A stretch of 64,000 bases of DNA from NCBI GenBank assembly GCA_023055505.1, contig JALIRH010000030.1:6692001-6756000 (forward strand), written 5' to 3'. The notes beneath the pieces were generated by a model that saw nothing but the letters and a program-made list of their open reading frames with translations, searched no databases and was not told where the DNA came from. The translations under genes and the position numbers were made by a program. Positions within the stretch are counted from its first letter, which is position 1. Every line of letters begins with the position of its first letter. Source of the DNA: Callipepla californica brunnescens (Eukaryota > Chordata > Aves > Galliformes > Odontophoridae). This document shows, piece by piece, positions 14,581-28,236 of this stretch.

Positions 14581-17500
14581 CCATAGGGATCAATGGGACT
14601 ATAGGGATCAATGGAGCCATAGAACTCAAAGGGGCCTTAGAGATCAATGGGGCCATAGGGTTCAAACGGGCCATAGAACTCAATGGGGCCATAGGTATCA
14701 GTGTGGATATAGAACTCAATGGGGCCATAGGAATCAATGGGGCCATAGGAATCAAAGGGGCCATAGGTATCAATGGGGCCATAGGGATCAATGTGACCAT
14801 AGGAATCAATGGGGCCATAGAACTCAAATGAGCCATAGGGATCAATGGGGCCATAGGGATCAATGGCGCCATAGCACTCAATGGGGCCTTTGGAATCAAT
14901 GGAGCCATAGGAATCAATGGGGGCATAGAAATCAATGGAGCCAGAGAAAATCAATGGGCCATAGGGATCAATGGGGCCATAGGGATCAATGGGACCATAG
15001 GAACTCAAAAGGGCCATAGGGATCAATGGCACCAAAGGAATCAATGGGGCCATAGGAATCAGTGGGGCCATAGGAGTCAATGGGGCCATAGGGATCAATG
15101 GGGCCATAGTGATCAATATGGCCATAGGAATTCATGCGGCCATAGATGTCAAAGGGGCAATAGGGATCAATGAAGCCATAGGGATCAATGGGGCTATAGG
15201 GATAAATGGGGCCATAGGAATCAATGGGGCCATAAAGATCAATGGGGCCATAGGGATCAATGGAACCATAGGGATCAATGGGGCCATAGGAATCAATGGG
15301 GCCTTAGGAATCAGTGGGGCCATAGAACTCAATGGGGACATAGAACTCAATGGGGCCATAGGGATCAATAGGGCCATAGGAATCAACGGGGCCTTAGGAA
15401 TCAGTGGGGACATAGAACTGAAAGGGGCCATAGGGATCTACGGGGCCGTTGGAATCAATGTGGCCATAGGAATCAAAGGGGCCATAGGGATCAATTGGGC
15501 CAAAGAACTCAATGGGGCCATAGGGATCAAGGGGGCCTTAGAACTCATGTGGACATAGGGATCGATGGGGCCATAGGAATCAATGGGGCCATAGGAATCA
15601 ATGGGGCCATAGGTATCAATGTGACCATAGGAATCAATGGGGCCATAGAACTCAATGGGGCCATAGAGAAAAATGGGACCATACGGATCAATGGGGCCAT
15701 AGGAATCAAAGGGGCCATAGGGATTAATAGGGCCATAGAAATCAATGGGGCCTTCGAACACTATGGGGCCATAGGGATCAATGGGGCCATAGGGATCAAA
15801 TGGGCCATAGAACTCATTGGGCCGTAGGAATCAATGTGGCCATAGAACTCATTGGGGCCATAAAAATCAATGGGGCCACAGGAATCCATGGGACCAAAGG
15901 GATAAATGTGGCCATAGGAATTAATGGAGCCATAGAAAATCAATGGGGCCATAGGGATCAATGGGGCCATAGGGATCAATGGGACCGTAGGAGTCAATGG
16001 GGCCATAGAACTCAATGGGGACATAGGAATCAATGGGGCCATAGGAATCAAAGGGGCCATAGGGATCAATGGGGCCATAGGAATCAATGGGGCCAAAGGA
16101 ATCAATGGGGCCATAGGAATCAATGGGGCCATAGGAATCAATGGGGCCATAGTCATCAATGGGGTCATAGAACTCAATCGGGCCATAGGGATCAATGGGG
16201 CCATAGGAATCAATGGGGCATTAGGAATCAATGGGGCCATAGGGATCAAAGGGGCCATAGAACTCAATGGGGCCTTAGAAGTCAATGGGGCCATGGGGAT
16301 CAATGAGGCTATAGGGATCAATGGAGACACAGAACTCAAAGGGGCCTTAGAGATCAATGGGGCCATAGGGATCAAATGGGCCATAGGGATCAATGGAACC
16401 ATAGGAATCAATGGGGCCTTAGGAATCAATGGGGCCATAGGAATCAGTGGGGCCATAGAACTCAATTGGGCCATAGAACTCAATGGGGCCATAGGGATCA
16501 ATAGGGCCATAGGAATCAATGGGGCCTGAGGAATCAGTGGGGACATAGAACTCAAAGGGGCCATAGGGATCTACGGGGCCGTTGGAATCAATGTGGCCAT
16601 AGGAATCAATGGGGCCATAGGGATCAATTGTGCCAAAGAACTCAATGGGGCCATAGGGATCAAGGTGGCCTTAGAACTCATGTGGACATAGGGATCGATG
16701 GGGCCATAGGAATCAATGGGGCCATAGGAATCAATAAGGCCATAGGGATCAATGTGACCATAGGAATCAATGGGGCCATAGAACTCAAAGGGGCCATAGA
16801 GAAAAATGGGACCATAGGGATCAATGGGGCCATAGGAATCAAAGGGGTCATAGGGATCAATAGGGCCATAGAAATCAATGGGGCCTTCGAACACTATGGG
16901 GCCATAGGGATCAATGGGATCATGGGGATCAAATGGGCCATAGAACTCAAAGGGGCCGTAGGAATCAATGTGGCCATAGAACTCATTGGGGCCACAAATA
17001 TCAATGGGGCCACAGGAATCCATGGGAACAAAGGGATCATTGGGGCCTTAGGAATTAATGGAGCCATAGAAAATCAATGGGGCCAGAGGGATCAATGGGG
17101 CCATAGTGATCAATGGGACCGTAGGAATCAATGGGGCCATAGAAATCAAAGGGGCCATAGGAATCAATGGGACCATAGGAATCAATGGAGCCCTAGGGAT
17201 CAATGGGGCCATAGGAATCAATGGGGCCAAAGGAATCAATGGGGCCATAGGAATCAATGGGGCCATAGGAATCAATGGGGCCATAGGGATCAATAAGGCC
17301 ATAGGAATCAATGGGGCCATAGAAATCAATGGGGCCATAGGGATCAAAGGGGCCATAGAACTCAATGGGGCCTTAGAACTCAATGGGGCCATAGGGATCA
17401 GTGGGGCTATAGGGATCAATGGGGCCATAAAACTCAATAGGGCCTTAGAGATCAATGGGGCCATAGGGATCAAATGGGCCATAGAACTCAATGGGGCCTT

Positions 17501-18683
17501 AGGAATCAGTGTGGCTATAGAACTCAATGGGGACATAAGAATCAATGGGGCCATAGGGATCAATGGGGCCATAGGAATCAAAGGGGCCATAGGGATCAAT
17601 AGGGCCATAGAAATCAATGGGGCCTTCGAACACTATGGGGCCATAGGGATCAATGGGGCCATAGAACTCAGTGGGGCCATAGGGATCAATGGGGCCATAG
17701 GGAACAATGGGGCCAGAAAAATCAATGGGGCCGTAGGAATTAAAGGGACTATAGGGATCAATGGGTCCATAGGGATCAAGGGGCCATAGGAATCTATGGG
17801 GTCATAGGAATCAATGGGGCCATAAGGATTAATCAGGCCATAAGGATCAATGTGGACATAACGATCAAGGGGACCATAGGAATCAATGAGGCCATAGAGA
17901 TCAATGGGACCATAGGGATCAATGGGGCCATAGGGATCAATGGGGCCTTCGAACACTATGGGGCCATAGGGATCAATGGGGCCATAGGGATCAAATGGGC
18001 CATAGAACTCAATGGGGCCATAGGAATCAATGTGGCCATAGAACTCATTGGGGCCATAAAAATCAATGGGGCCACAGGAATCCATGGGACCAAAGAAATC
18101 AATGGGGCCATAGGAATCAATGGAGCCATAGAAAATCAATGGGGCCATAGGGAGCAATGGGGCCATAGGGATCAATGGGACCATAGGAATCAATGGGGCC
18201 ATAAACTCAATGGGGCCATAGGAATCAATGGGGCCATAGGGATCAATGGGGCCATAGGAATCAATGGGGCCAAAGGAATCAATGGGGCCATAGGAATCAA
18301 AGGGGCCAGAGGAATCAATGGGGCCATAGTCATCAATGGGGCCATAGAACTCAATGGGGCCATAGGGATCAATGGGGCCTTAGGAATCAATGGGGCCATA
18401 GAAATCAATGGGGCCATAGGAATCAATGGGGCCATAGGGATCAAAGGGGCCATAGAACTCAATGGGGCCTTAGAACTCAATGGGGCCATAGGGATCAATG
18501 GGGCTATAGGGATCAATGGAGCCATAGAACTCAAAGGGGCCTTAGAGATCAATGGGGCCATAGGGTTCAAACGGGCCATAGAACTCAATGGGGCCATAGG
18601 TATCAGTGTGGATATAGAACTCAATGGGGCCATAGGAATCAATGGGGCCATAGGAATCAAAGGGGCCATAGGTATCAGTGTAG
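14581..18683 (+). repeat. 4,103 bp higher-order block, copy 1
   Basis: The order of unit variants in this block is repeated immediately to the right at a constant offset of 4,103 bp. I found roughly half a dozen differences when reading the copies side by side, for example at about 15374, 16274, 17148, 17436, 18090 and 18155. The length is one base short of 228 units because a few units are 17 or 19 bp long: 17 bp near 15812, 17779 and 18197; 19 bp near 15000 and in the ATAGAAAATC units. It includes the GGAATTCATGCGG marker at 15128 and TTCGAACACTATGG at several places. No gene is seen. Confidence 0.9.
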
Positions 18684-18899
18684 CCATAGGGATCAATGGG
18701 GCTATAGGGATCAATGGAGCCATAGAACTCAAAGGGGCCTTAGAGATCAATGGGGCCATAGGGTTCAAACGGGCCATAGAACTCAATGGGGCCATAGGTA
18801 TCAGTGTGGATATAGAACTCAATGGGGCCATAGGAATCAATGGGGCCATAGGAATCAAAGGGGCCATAGGTATCAATGGGGCCATAGGGATCAATGTGA
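18504..18899 (+). repeat. 198 bp (11-unit) local tandem duplication
   Basis: The segment beginning GGGCTATAGGGATC at about 18501 and running through the AGGGTTCAAACGGGCC and GTGTGGATATAGAACTC marker units is repeated 198 bp downstream from about 18699. It lies across the junction between the first and second 4,103 bp copies. The third copy lacks the corresponding extra material, which accounts for part of its 270 bp shortening. Confidence 0.85.
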
Positions 18900-21800
18900 C
18901 CATAGGAATCAATGGGGCCATAGAACTCAAATGAGCCATAGGGATCAATGGGGCCATAGGGATCAATGGCGCCATAGCACTCAATGGGGCCTTTGGAATC
19001 AATGGAGCCATAGGAATCAATGGGGGCATAGAAATCAATGGAGCCAGAGAAAATCAATGGGCCATAGGGATCAATGGGGCCATAGGGATCAATGGGACCA
19101 TAGGAACTCAAAAGGGCCATAGGGATCAATGGCACCAAAGGAATCAATGGGGCCATAGGAATCAGTGGGGCCATAGGAGTCAATGGGGCCATAGGGATCA
19201 ATGGGGCCATAGTGATCAATATGGCCATAGGAATTCATGCGGCCATAGATGTCAAAGGGGCAATAGGGATCAATGAAGCCATAGGGATCAATGGGGCTAT
19301 AGGGATAAATGGGGCCATAGGAATCAATGGGGCCATAAAGATCAATGGGGCCATAGGGATCAATGGAACCATAGGGATCAATGGGGCCATAGGAATCAAT
19401 GGGGCCTTAGGAATCAGTGGGGCCATAGAACTCAATGGGGACATAGAACTCAATGGGGCCATAGGGATCAATAGGGCCATAAGAATCAACGGGGCCTTAG
19501 GAATCAGTGGGGACATAGAACTGAAAGGGGCCATAGGGATCTACGGGGCCGTTGGAATCAATGTGGCCATAGGAATCAAAGGGGCCATAGGGATCAATTG
19601 GGCCAAAGAACTCAATGGGGCCATAGGGATCAAGGGGGCCTTAGAACTCATGTGGACATAGGGATCGATGGGGCCATAGGAATCAATGGGGCCATAGGAA
19701 TCAATGGGGCCATAGGTATCAATGTGACCATAGGAATCAATGGGGCCATAGAACTCAATGGGGCCATAGAGAAAAATGGGACCATACGGATCAATGGGGC
19801 CATAGGAATCAAAGGGGCCATAGGGATTAATAGGGCCATAGAAATCAATGGGGCCTTCGAACACTATGGGGCCATAGGGATCAATGGGGCCATAGGGATC
19901 AAATGGGCCATAGAACTCATTGGGCCGTAGGAATCAATGTGGCCATAGAACTCATTGGGGCCATAAAAATCAATGGGGCCACAGGAATCCATGGGACCAA
20001 AGGGATAAATGTGGCCATAGGAATTAATGGAGCCATAGAAAATCAATGGGGCCATAGGGATCAATGGGGCCATAGGGATCAATGGGACCGTAGGAGTCAA
20101 TGGGGCCATAGAACTCAATGGGGACATAGGAATCAATGGGGCCATAGGAATCAAAGGGGCCATAGGGATCAATGGGGCCATAGGAATCAATGGGGCCAAA
20201 GGAATCAATGGGGCCATAGGAATCAATGGGGCCATAGGAATCAATGGGGCCATAGTCATCAATGGGGTCATAGAACTCAATCGGGCCATAGGGATCAATG
20301 GGGCCATAGGAATCAATGGGGCATTAGGAATCAATGGGGCCATAGGGATCAAAGGGGCCATAGAACTCAATGGGGCCTTAGAACTCAATGGGGCCATGGG
20401 GATCAATGAGGCTATAGGGATCAATGGAGACACAGAACTCAAAGGGGCCTTAGAGATCAATGGGGCCATAGGGATCAAATGGGCCATAGGGATCAATGGA
20501 ACCATAGGAATCAATGGGGCCTTAGGAATCAATGGGGCCATAGGAATCAGTGGGGCCATAGAACTCAATTGGGCCATAGAACTCAATGGGGCCATAGGGA
20601 TCAATAGGGCCATAGGAATCAATGGGGCCTGAGGAATCAGTGGGGACATAGAACTCAAAGGGGCCATAGGGATCTACGGGGCCGTTGGAATCAATGTGGC
20701 CATAGGAATCAATGGGGCCATAGGGATCAATTGTGCCAAAGAACTCAATGGGGCCATAGGGATCAAGGTGGCCTTAGAACTCATGTGGACATAGGGATCG
20801 ATGGGGCCATAGGAATCAATGGGGCCATAGGAATCAATAAGGCCATAGGGATCAATGTGACCATAGGAATCAATGGGGCCATAGAACTCAAAGGGGCCAT
20901 AGAGAAAAATGGGACCATAGGGATCAATGGGGCCATAGGAATCAAAGGGGTCATAGGGATCAATAGGGCCATAGAAATCAATGGGGCCTTCGAACACTAT
21001 GGGGCCATAGGGATCAATGGGATCATGGGGATCAAATGGGCCATAGAACTCAAAGGGGCCGTAGGAATCAATGTGGCCATAGAACTCATTGGGGCCACAA
21101 ATATCAATGGGGCCACAGGAATCCATGGGAACAAAGGGATCATTGGGGCCTTAGGAATTAATGGAGCCATAGAAAATCAATGGGGCCAGAGGGATCAATG
21201 GGGCCATAGTGATCAATGGGACCGTAGGAATCAATGGGGCCATAGAACTCAAAGGGGCCATAGGAATCAATGGGACCATAGGAATCAATGGAGCCCTAGG
21301 GATCAATGGGGCCATAGGAATCAATGGGGCCAAAGGAATCAATGGGGCCATAGGAATCAATGGGGCCATAGGAATCAATGGGGCCATAGGGATCAATAAG
21401 GCCATAGGAATCAATGGGGCCATAGAAATCAATGGGGCCATAGGGATCAAAGGGGCCATAGAACTCAATGGGGCCTTAGAACTCAATGGGGCCATAGGGA
21501 TCAGTGGGGCTATAGGGATCAATGGGGCCATAAAACTCAATGGGGCCTTAGAGATCAATGGGGCCATAGGGATCAAATGGGCCATAGAACTCAATGGGGC
21601 CTTAGGAATCAGTGTGGCTATAGAACTCAATGGGGACATAAGAATCAATGGGGCCATAGGGATCAATGGGGCCATAGGAATCAAAGGGGCCATAGGGATC
21701 AATAGGGCCATAGAAATCAATGGGGCCTTCGAACACTATGGGGCCATAGGGATCAATGGGGCCATAGAACTCAGTGGGGCCATAGGGATCAATGGGGCCA

Positions 21801-22516
21801 TAGGGAACAATGGGGCCAGAAAAATCAATGGGGCCGTAGGAATTAAAGGGACTATAGGGATCAATGGGTCCATAGGGATCAAGGGGCCATAGGAATCTAT
21901 GGGGTCATAGGAATCAATGGGGCCATAAGGATTAATCAGGCCATAAGGATCAATGTGGACATAACGATCAAGGGGACCATAGGAATCAATGAGGCCATAG
22001 AGATCAATGGGACCATAGGGATCAATGGGGCCATAGGGATCAATGGGGCCTTCGAACACTATGGGGCCATAGGGATCAATGGGGCCATAGGGATCAAATG
22101 GGCCATAGAACTCAATGGGGCCATAGGAATCAATGTGGCCATAGAACTCATTGGGGCCATAAAAATCAATGGGGCCACAGGAATCCATGGGACCAAAGGG
22201 ATCAATGGGGCCATAGGAATCAATGGAGCCATAGAAAATCAATGGGGCCATAGGGATCAATGGGGCCATAGGGATCAATGGGACCATAGGAATCAATGGG
22301 GCCATAAACTCAATGGGGCCATAGGAATCAATGGGGCCATAGGGATCAATGGGGCCATAGGAATCAATGGGGCCAAAGGAATCAATGGGGCCATAGGAAT
22401 CAAAGGGGCCAGAGGAATCAATGGGGCCATAGTCATCAATGGGGCCATAGAACTCAATGGGGCCATAGGGATCAATGGGGCCTTAGGAATCAATGGGGCC
22501 ATAGGAATCAGTGTAG
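18684..22516 (+). repeat. 4.1 kb higher-order block, copy 2 (270 bp shorter)
   Basis: This block matches copy 1 at offset 4,103 bp up to about 22490. It then jumps over what would be about 18390-18660 in copy 1, so the next copy starts after 3,833 bp, not 4,103. The difference is exactly 270 bp, or 15 units. The change is in whole units, as expected from unequal exchange between aligned repeats. The GGAATTCATGCGG marker is at 19231. Confidence 0.9.
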
Positions 22517-23690
22517 CCATAGGGATCAATGGGGCTATAGGGATCAATGGAGCCATAGAACTCAAAGGGGCCTTAGAGATCAATGGGGCCATAGGGTTCA
22601 AACGGGCCATAGAACTCAATGGGGCCATAGGTATCAGTGTGGATATAGAACTCAATGGGGCCATAGGAATCAATGGGGCCATAGGAATCAAAGGGGCCAT
22701 AGGTATCAATGGGGCCATAGGGATCAATGTGACCATAGGAATCAATGGGGCCATAGAACTCAAATGAGCCATAGGGATCAATGGGGCCATAGGGATCAAT
22801 GGCGCCATAGCACTCAATGGGGCCTTTGGAATCAATGGAGCCATAGGAATCAATGGGGGCATAGAAATCAATGGAGCCAGAGAAAATCAATGGGCCATAG
22901 GGATCAATGGGGCCATAGGGATCAATGGGACCATAGGAACTCAAAAGGGCCATAGGGATCAATGGCACCAAAGGAATCAATGGGGCCATAGGAATCAGTG
23001 GGGCCATAGGAGTCAATGGGGCCATAGGGATCAATGGGGCCATAGTGATCAATATGGCCATAGGAATTCATGCGGCCATAGATGTCAAAGGGGCAATAGG
23101 GATCAATGAAGCCATAGGGATCAATGGGGCTATAGGGATAAATGGGGCCATAGGAATCAATGGGGCCATAAAGATCAATGGGGCCATAGGGATCAATGGA
23201 ACCATAGGGATCAATGGGGCCATAGGAATCAATGGGGCCTTAGGAATCAGTGGGGCCATAGAACTCAATGGGGACATAGAACTCAATGGGGCCATAGGGA
23301 TCAATAGGGCCATAGGAATCAACGGGGCCTTAGGAATCAGTGGGGACATAGAACTGAAAGGGGCCATAGGGATCTACGGGGCCGTTGGAATCAATGTGGC
23401 CATAGGAATCAAAGGGGCCATAGGGATCAATTGGGCCAAAGAACTCAATGGGGCCATAGGGATCAAGGGGGCCTTAGAACTCATGTGGACATAGGGATCG
23501 ATGGGGCCATAGGAATCAATGGGGCCATAGGAATCAATGGGGCCATAGGTATCAATGTGACCATAGGAATCAATGGGGCCATAGAACTCAATGGGGCCAT
23601 AGAGAAAAATGGGACCATACGGATCAATGGGGCCATAGGAATCAAAGGGGCCATAGGGATTAATAGGGCCATAGAAATCAATGGGGCCAA
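22517..23690 (+). repeat. 4.1 kb higher-order block, partial copy 3
   Basis: The block repeats the beginning of the two preceding copies at an offset of 3,833 bp (marker GGAATTCATGCGG at 23064 versus 19231). It breaks off at about 23685, where the variant order switches to the one found near 18260 and 22370 (CCAAAGGAATC followed by CCAGAGGAATC). The break is a clean recombination-like junction inside an otherwise in-phase array. Confidence 0.88.
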
Positions 23691-26330
23691 AGGAATCAAT
23701 GGGGCCATAGGAATCAAAGGGGCCAGAGGAATCAATGGGGCCATAGTCATCAATGGGGCCATAGAACTCAATGGGGCCATAGGGATCAATGGGGCCTTAG
23801 GAATCAATGGGGCCATAGAAATCAATGGGGCCATAGGGATCAATGGGGCCATAGGGATCAAAGGGGCAATAGAACTCAATGGGGCCTTAGAACTCAATGG
23901 GGCCATGGGGATCAATGGGGCTATAGGGATCAATGGAGACACAGAACTCAAAGGGGCCTTAGAGATCAATGGGGCCATAGGGATCAAATGGGCCATAGGG
24001 ATCAATGGAACCATAGGAATCAATGGGGCCATAGGAATCAATGGGGCCATAGGAATCAGTGGGGCCATAGAACTCAATGGGGCCATAGAACTCAATGGGG
24101 CCATAGGGATCAATAGGGCCATAGGAATCAATGGGGCCTGAGGAATCAGTGGGGACATAGAACTCAAAGGGGCCATAGGGATCTACGGGGCCGTTGGAAT
24201 CAATGTGGCCATAGGAATCAATGGGGCCATAGGGATCAATTGGGCCAAAGAACTCAATGGGGCCATAGGGATCAAGGTGGCCTTAGAGCTCATGTGGACA
24301 TAGGGATCGATGGGGCCATAGGAATCAATGGGGTCATAGGGATCAATAGGGCCATAGAAATCAAAGGGGCCTTCGAACACTATGGGGCCATAGGGATCAA
24401 TGGGATCATGGGGATCAAATGGGCCATAGAACTCAATGGGGCCGTAGGAATCAATGTGGCCATAGAACTCATTGGGGCCACAAATATAAATGGGGCCACA
24501 GGAATCCATGGGACCAAAGGGATCAATGGGGCCATAGGAATTAATGGAGCCATAGAAAATCAATGGGGCCATAGGGATCAATGGGGCCATAGTGATCAAT
24601 GGGACCATAGGAATCAATGGGGCCATAGAACTCAAAGGGGCCATAGGAATCAATGGGACCATCGGAATCAATGGAGCCATAGGGATCAATGGGGCCATAG
24701 AACTCAGTGGGGCCATAGGGATCAATGGGGCCATAGGGAACAATGGGGCCACAAAAATCAATGGGGCCGTAGGAATTAAAGGGACTATAGGGATCAATGG
24801 GTCCATAGGGATCAACGGGGCCATAGGAATCTATGGGGTCATAGGAATCAATGGGGCCATAAGGATTAATCAGGCCATAAGGATCAATGTGGACATAACG
24901 ATCAATGGGACCATAGGAATCAATGTGGCCATAGAGATCAATGGGACCATAGGGATCAATGGGGCCATAGGGATCAATGGGGCCTTCGAACACTATGGGG
25001 CCATAGGGATCAATGGGGCCATAGGGATCAAATGGGCCATAGAACTCAATGGGGCCATAGGAATCCATGTGGCCATAGAACTCATTGGGGACATAAAAAT
25101 CAATGGGGCCACAGGAATCCATGGGACCAAAGGGATCAATGGGGCCATAGGAATCAATGGAGCCATAGAAAATCAATGGGGCCATAGGGATCAATGGGGC
25201 CATAGGGATCAATGGGACCATAGGAATCAATGGGGCCATAGAACTCAATGGGGCCATAGGAATCAATGGGGCCATAGGGATCAATGGGGCCATAGGAATC
25301 AATGGGGCCAAAGGAATCAATGGGGCCATAGGAATCAAAGGGGCCAGAGGAATCAATGGGGCCATAGTCATCAATGGGGCCATAGAACTCAATGGAGCCA
25401 TAGGGATCAATGGGGCCATAGGAATCAATTGGGCCATAGAAATCAATGGGGCCATAGGGATCAAGGGGGCTATAGGGATCAAAGGAGCCATAGAACTCAA
25501 TGGTGCCTTAGAGATCAATGGGGCCATAGGGATCAAATGGGCCATAGAACTCAATGGGGCCTTAGGAATCAGTGTGGCTATAGAACTCAATGGGGACATA
25601 AGAATCAATGGGGCCATAGGGATCAATGGGGCCATAGGAATCAAAGGGGCCATAGGGATCAATAGGGCCATAGAAATCAATGGGGCCTTCGAACACTATG
25701 GGGCCATAGGGATCAATGGGGCCATAGAACTCAGTGGGGCCATAGGGATCAATGGGGCCATAGGGAACAATGGGGCCAGAAAAATCAATGGGGCCGTAGG
25801 AATTAAAGGGACTATAGGGATCAATGGGTCCATAGGGATCAAGGGGCCATAGGAATCTATGGGGTCATAGGAATCAATGGGGCCATAAGGATTAATCAGG
25901 CCATAAGGATCAGTGCGGACATAACGATCAAGGGGACCATAGGAATCAATGAGGCCATAGAGATCAATGGGACCATAGGGATCAATGGGGCCATAGGGAT
26001 CAATGGGGCCTTCGAACACTATGGGGCCATAGGGATCAATGGGGCCATAGGGATCAAATGGGCCATAGAACTCAATGGGGCCATAGGAATCAATGTGGCC
26101 ATAGAACTCATTGGGGCCATAAAAATCAATGGGGCCACAGGAATCCATGGGACCAAAGGGATCAATGGGGCCATAGGAATCAATGGAGCCATAGAAAATC
26201 AATGGGGCCATAGGGATCAATGGGGCCATAGGGATCAATGGGACCATAGGAATCAATGGGGCCATAAACTCAATGGGGCCATAGGAATCAATGGGGCCAT
26301 AGGGATCAATGGGGCCATAGGAATCAATGG
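23685..26330 (+). repeat. 2,646 bp higher-order block, copy 1
   Basis: This block is 147 units long. Its first part, to about 25590, is repeated at offset 2,646 bp in the next block. Its last part (about 25570-26420) instead repeats 21610-22460 at offset 3,960 bp, exactly 220 units. The block is thus stitched from two sources. Markers include TTCGAACACTATGG at about 24371, 25688 and 26009. No gene is seen. Confidence 0.85.
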
Positions 26331-28236
26331 GGCCAAAGGAATCAATGGGGCCATAGGAATCAAAGGGGCCAGAGGAATCAATGGGGCCATAGTCATCAAT
26401 GGGGCCATAGAACTCAATGGGGCCATAGGGATCAATGGGGCCTTAGGAATCAATGGGGCCATAGAAATCAATGGGGCCATAGGGATCAATGGGGCCATAG
26501 GGATCAAAGGGGCAATAGAACTCAATGGGGCCTTAGAACTCAATGGGGCCATGGGGATCAATGGGGCTATAGGGATCAATGGAGACACAGAACTCAAAGG
26601 GGCCTTAGAGATCAATGGGGCCATAGGGATCAAATGGGCCTTAGGGATCAATGGAACCATAGGAATCAATGGGGCCATAGGAATCAATGGGGCCATAGGA
26701 ATCAGTGGGGCCATAGAACTCAATGGGGCCATAGAACTCAATGGGGCCATAGGGATCAATAGGGCCATAGGAATCAATGGGGCCTGAGGAATCAGTGGGG
26801 ACATAGAACTCAAAGGGGCCATAGGGATCTACGGGGCCGTTGGAATCAATGTGGCCATAGGAATCAATGGGGCCATAGGGATCAATTGGGCCAAAGAACT
26901 CAATGGGGCCATAGGGATCAAGGTGGCCTTAGAGCTCATGTGGACATAGGGATCGATGGGGCCATAGGAATCAATGGGGTCATAGGGATCAATAGGGCCA
27001 TAGAAATCAAAGGGGCCTTCGAACACTATGGGGCCATAGGGATCAATGGGATCATGGGGATCAAATGGGCCATAGAACTCAATGGGGCCGTAGGAATCAA
27101 TGTGGCCATAGAACTCATTGGGGCCACAAATATAAATGGGGCCACAGGAATCCATGGGACCAAAGGGATCAATGGGGCCATAGGAATTAATGGAGCCATA
27201 GAAAATCAATGGGGCCATAGGGATCAATGGGGCCATAGTGATCAATGGGACCGTAGGAATCAATGGGGCCATAGAACTCAAAGGGGCCATAGGAATCAAT
27301 GGGACCATCGGAATCAATGGAGCCATAGGGATCAATGGGGCCATAGAACTCAGTGGGGCCATAGGGATCAATGGGGCCATAGGGAACAATGGGGCCACAA
27401 AAATCAATGGGGCCGTAGGAATTAAAGGGACTATAGGGATCAATGGGTCCATAGGGATCAACGGGGCCATAGGAATCTATGGGGTCATAGGAATCAATGG
27501 GGCCATAAGGATTAATCAGGCCATAAGGATCAATGTGGACATAACGATCAATGGGACCATAGGAATCAATGTGGCCATAGAGATCAATGGGACCATAGGG
27601 ATCAATGGGGCCATAGGGATCAATGGGGCCTTCGAACACTATGGGGCCATAGGGATCAATGGGGCCATAGGGATCAAATGGGCCATAGAACTCAATGGGG
27701 CCATAGGAATCCATGTGGCCATAGAACTCATTGGGGACATAAAAATCAATGGGGCCACAGGAATCCATGGGACCAAAGGGATCAATGGGGCCATAGGAAT
27801 CAATGGAGCCATAGAAAATCAATGGGGCCATAGGGATCAATGGGGCCATAGGGATCAATGGGACCATAGGAATCAATGGGGCCATAGAACTCAATGGGGC
27901 CATAGGAATCAATGGGGCCATAGGGATCAATGGGGCCATAGGAATCAATGGGGCCAAAGGAATCAATGGGGCCATAGGAATCAAAGGGGCCAGAGGAATC
28001 AATGGGGCCATAGTCATCAATGGGGCCATAGAACTCAATGGAGCCATAGGGATCAATGGGGCCATAGGAATCAATGGGGCCATAGAAATCAATGGGGCCA
28101 TAGGGATCAAGGGGGCTATAGGGATCAAAGGAGCCATAGAACTCAATGGTGCCTTAGAGATCAATGGGGCCATAGGGATCAAATGGGCCATAGAAATCAA
28201 TGGGGCCATAGGAATCAGTGTGGCTATAGAACTCAA
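26331..28236 (+). repeat. 2,646 bp higher-order block, partial copy 2
   Basis: This block follows the previous one for about 1.9 kb with few differences, for example an A/T at about 23995 versus 26641 and an A/G near 24608 versus 27254. It diverges at about 28,236. The offset stays at exactly 2,646 bp throughout, so no net insertion or deletion has occurred between the copies. Confidence 0.87.
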
